This document shows, one piece after another, positions 62,557 to 64,000 of a stretch of 64,000 bases of DNA (positions are counted from its first letter, which is position 1; each line of letters begins with the position of its first letter). This DNA comes from Billgrantia gudaonensis. Its GTDB lineage: Bacteria; Pseudomonadota; Gammaproteobacteria; Pseudomonadales; Halomonadaceae. The notes under the pieces were generated by a model. It made no database searches. It saw only the letters and a program-made list of their open reading frames with translations, and was not told the origin of the DNA. The DNA is taken from positions 101,644-165,643 of the forward strand of contig NZ_FNES01000010.1 of assembly GCF_900100195.1 (NCBI RefSeq), given 5' to 3'. The translations under genes were made by a program, and so were the position numbers.

Positions 62557-63693
62557 CTACGGCAACGCTGGAGGCGCTTCATGCTTGCTCGCTGATGCGG
62601 CTTGCGCGGACGAGCTGCGCAAGGTATCCAGGTAGTCAGCCCAGGCTTGGAGCATCTCTCTGCGCTGCTCTAGATGAGTGGTGCGGTTATAGGCACGACC
62701 GTTGCTATCTTTCACTGCATGAGCCAACTGCTGCTCAATGTACTGCTCAGGGTAGTTAAGGCGCTCTGCAAGTACAGTCCGAGCCATTGCACGGAAGCCA
62801 TGACCAGTCATTTTGTCTTTGAAACCGAGGTTCTTCAGCGCTGCATTGATAGTGTTGTTGCTCATCGGGCGCTTACTGCTTCGCACACCAGGGAAGACGA
62901 ACTCGCTTCGCCCGGTCAGCCCGTGCAGTTCACGCAGAATCTCAACTGCTTGGTTGGGTAGTGGGACGATGTGGGGTAGAGCGGTCTTGCTGGCCTGAAA
63001 GGTCCAGGTGGCTGCCTCCAGGTCGATATCGGCCCATTTTGCCTGTCGCAGCTCACCGGGACGGGTAAAGACCAGAGGCGCCAGCTTCAGGGCGGCGATT
63101 GTGGTGGGCTGACCACCGTAGCCGTCGAGGGCGTTTAGCAGAGCCGGGATCTCCTTGGGATCGGTGATGGCGGGGTAATGCTGGGTTTTATGGGGCTTCA
63201 AGGCGCCCCGTAAATCGACAGTGGGGTCTCGCTCGACACGCCCCGTCGAGATGCCGTAGCGAAATACTTGGCTGCAAAGGGTTTTTACTCGGTGGGCTGT
63301 CTCGATGTAGCCCCTGGCTTCGATTTTGCGAAGGCAGCTCAGCACCTCAGGCGGGCTGAGCTCAGAAGCGGGGCGCTTACCGATGACTGGAAAGACGTCG
63401 CGCTCCAGGCGGCGTTTGTTGCGTTGGTAGTGTGCAGGCACGACCTCATGTTGGTGGACCTGCTCCAACCACTCGATGGCCACTGCCTCGAAGGTGTTGA
63501 TGGCCGCCTGGTGCCCGAGCTGTTTGGCGAGACGCTTAGCAGTGCTGGGATCGATGCTTTGAGCTAGCAGGCGCTTGGCCTCGTCGCGGGCTTGTCTTGC
63601 ATCCGCCAGAGAGGTCTCGGGATAAACACCGATGGCCAGGCGCTTCTCTTTGCGAGCGTGGCGGTACTCGGAGTCTGTCAACATAGTTGGCAT
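62557..63693 (-). pseudogene. Tyrosine integrase, 5' end removed by IS
   Basis: P4-type integrase that would have inserted the island. It keeps the end of the N-terminal arm domain (EKRLAIGVYPETSLADARQARDEAKRLL), the core-binding domain, and the catalytic Arg (FTRPGELRQ), HGFRAMART (HxxR), His (LAHAV) and Tyr (RAYNRTT). About 40-50 N-terminal residues of the arm-binding domain (the LTDxxIRxAKP...LYLxV part) are missing: the first nine or so codons are IS end sequence (63676-63693). It may still be translated, but arm-site binding is probably lost, freezing the island. Confidence 0.85.
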
Positions 63694-64000
63694 ATGAAAT
63701 AGTTCTGGCTCTTTAAAACCCTGCTGCCTGCGGCACTGGGTCCCGCTCGGGATTCAGGTGCACGATCTCAGGCAGGCTGAGCTTCCGGATGTCACCCGAC
63801 CAGCGCTCCGGGTGACGCTGCTTCGCCGCCTCGAAGACCTCCCGGCGCTGGGCCAGGATGCCTTTGGCCTCGCCGTTATGACGCTGGCTCGGCGTGACGT
63901 AGCGAAGGGCGCTGTGCCGGTGCTCGTGGTTGTACCACTCGGTAAATTGCTGAACCCAGTCCTGAGCCTCGGCCAGGGTGGCGAAGCCGTCAGCGGGGAA
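63676..64000 (-). mobile_element. IS3-family insertion sequence, partial
   Basis: Sequence from TGTCAACATAG at 63676, the likely terminal repeat (IS3 ends begin TG), runs off the right edge. It contains the 3' part of an IS3-type transposase. The element is inserted within the integrase gene. The other end and target duplication are outside the window. Confidence 0.75.
63713..64000 (-). CDS. IS3-family transposase OrfB, C-terminal part
   Basis: The last 95 codons of a transposase, cut by the window edge at its 5' side. The translation contains QQFTEWYNHEHRHSALRYV, typical of the DDE integrase core after the last catalytic residue, then PSQRHNGEAKGILAQRREV, ERWSGDIRKLSLPEIVHLNP and a stop at 63713-63715. 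This C-terminal pattern is common in IS3-family elements of the IS2/IS51-like branches. The first two catalytic Asp and the Glu lie beyond the window. Confidence 0.85.
   Translation of the reverse strand, partial: FPADGFATLAEAQDWVQQFTEWYNHEHRHSALRYVTPSQRHNGEAKGILAQRREVFEAAKQRHPERWSGDIRKLSLPEIVHLNPERDPVPQAAGF

Larger units (their letters stand above)
52719..64000. mobile_element. Integrative genomic island (right end outside window)
   Basis: Starts at the tmRNA-like 3' end and contains a tyrosine integrase, an AlpA-type regulator, an HUH-type protein, a retron, a helicase operon and a restriction-modification module. Base composition drops sharply to A+T-rich at about 52,740-59,300, then rises again over 59,350-63,700, so the cargo has at least two origins. 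An IS3-family element sits in the integrase end. The right border and intact tmRNA are not in the window. Confidence 0.8.

Overview
The window is high-G+C chromosomal DNA of a gammaproteobacterium, most likely Halomonas or a close relative in the Halomonadaceae. The basis is the gene order (xerC-DUF484-dapF-lysA-lptM-argH facing hemC-hemD-hemX-hemY), the abundance of TRAP transporters, and the tmRNA-like 3' end at the island border. No similarity search was run; assignments rest on motifs and family knowledge.

Positions 1-28,500 are mostly housekeeping. They hold dtd, a tandem universal stress protein, thiD, a DedA-like membrane protein, TRAP permeases without a binding protein, an EEP-family phosphodiesterase, dsbA and a diheme cytochrome c4. 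These are followed by engB, the xerC-to-argH block, the hem operon, a YbiO-like mechanosensitive channel and a tandem pair of crcB fluoride channels. Methylglyoxal synthase and GAPDH are divergent and share a duplicated palindromic motif. An atypical aspartate kinase sits next to the two enzymes of the carboxy(nor)spermidine route.

Positions 28,600-46,750 form a sugar-acid catabolic region. A LacI regulator faces an operon ltnD-otnK-otnC-otnI-denD for L-threonate and D-erythronate. It is followed by two convergent operons. The right-going one carries a complete TRAP transporter, an aldehyde dehydrogenase, a tartrate/D-malate-type dehydrogenase and a beta-hydroxyacid dehydrogenase. The left-going one carries ApnO-like, RuBisCO-like (OiaX-type) and DUF1537 kinase (OiaK-type) proteins. 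Both start from an identical 56-bp promoter/operator block present in inverted orientation, so they look like one regulon, probably under the adjacent NanR-like GntR regulator. An AraC regulator follows.

Positions 47,219-52,522 encode a 1,767-residue autotransporter with an extended signal peptide, a very glycine-rich segment, repeated passenger modules and a C-terminal barrel.

From 52,719 to beyond the right edge lies a genomic island inserted at what appears to be the 3' end of a tmRNA gene. Its left part is clearly A+T-rich. It carries a complete retron (predicted msr-msd, a nucleoside-deoxyribosyltransferase-like effector and a reverse transcriptase with NAxxH and YADD motifs), an AlpA-like regulator, an HTH protein, a small HUH-type protein, and a coupled three-gene operon ending in an HNH-SF2 helicase-zinc ribbon fusion that resembles no defence system I can name. 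Its right part is richer in G+C and holds a type II restriction-modification module (XRE controller, C5 methyltransferase, GIY-YIG nuclease, Vsr). It ends in a tyrosine integrase whose 5' end has been removed by an IS3-family element running off the window.
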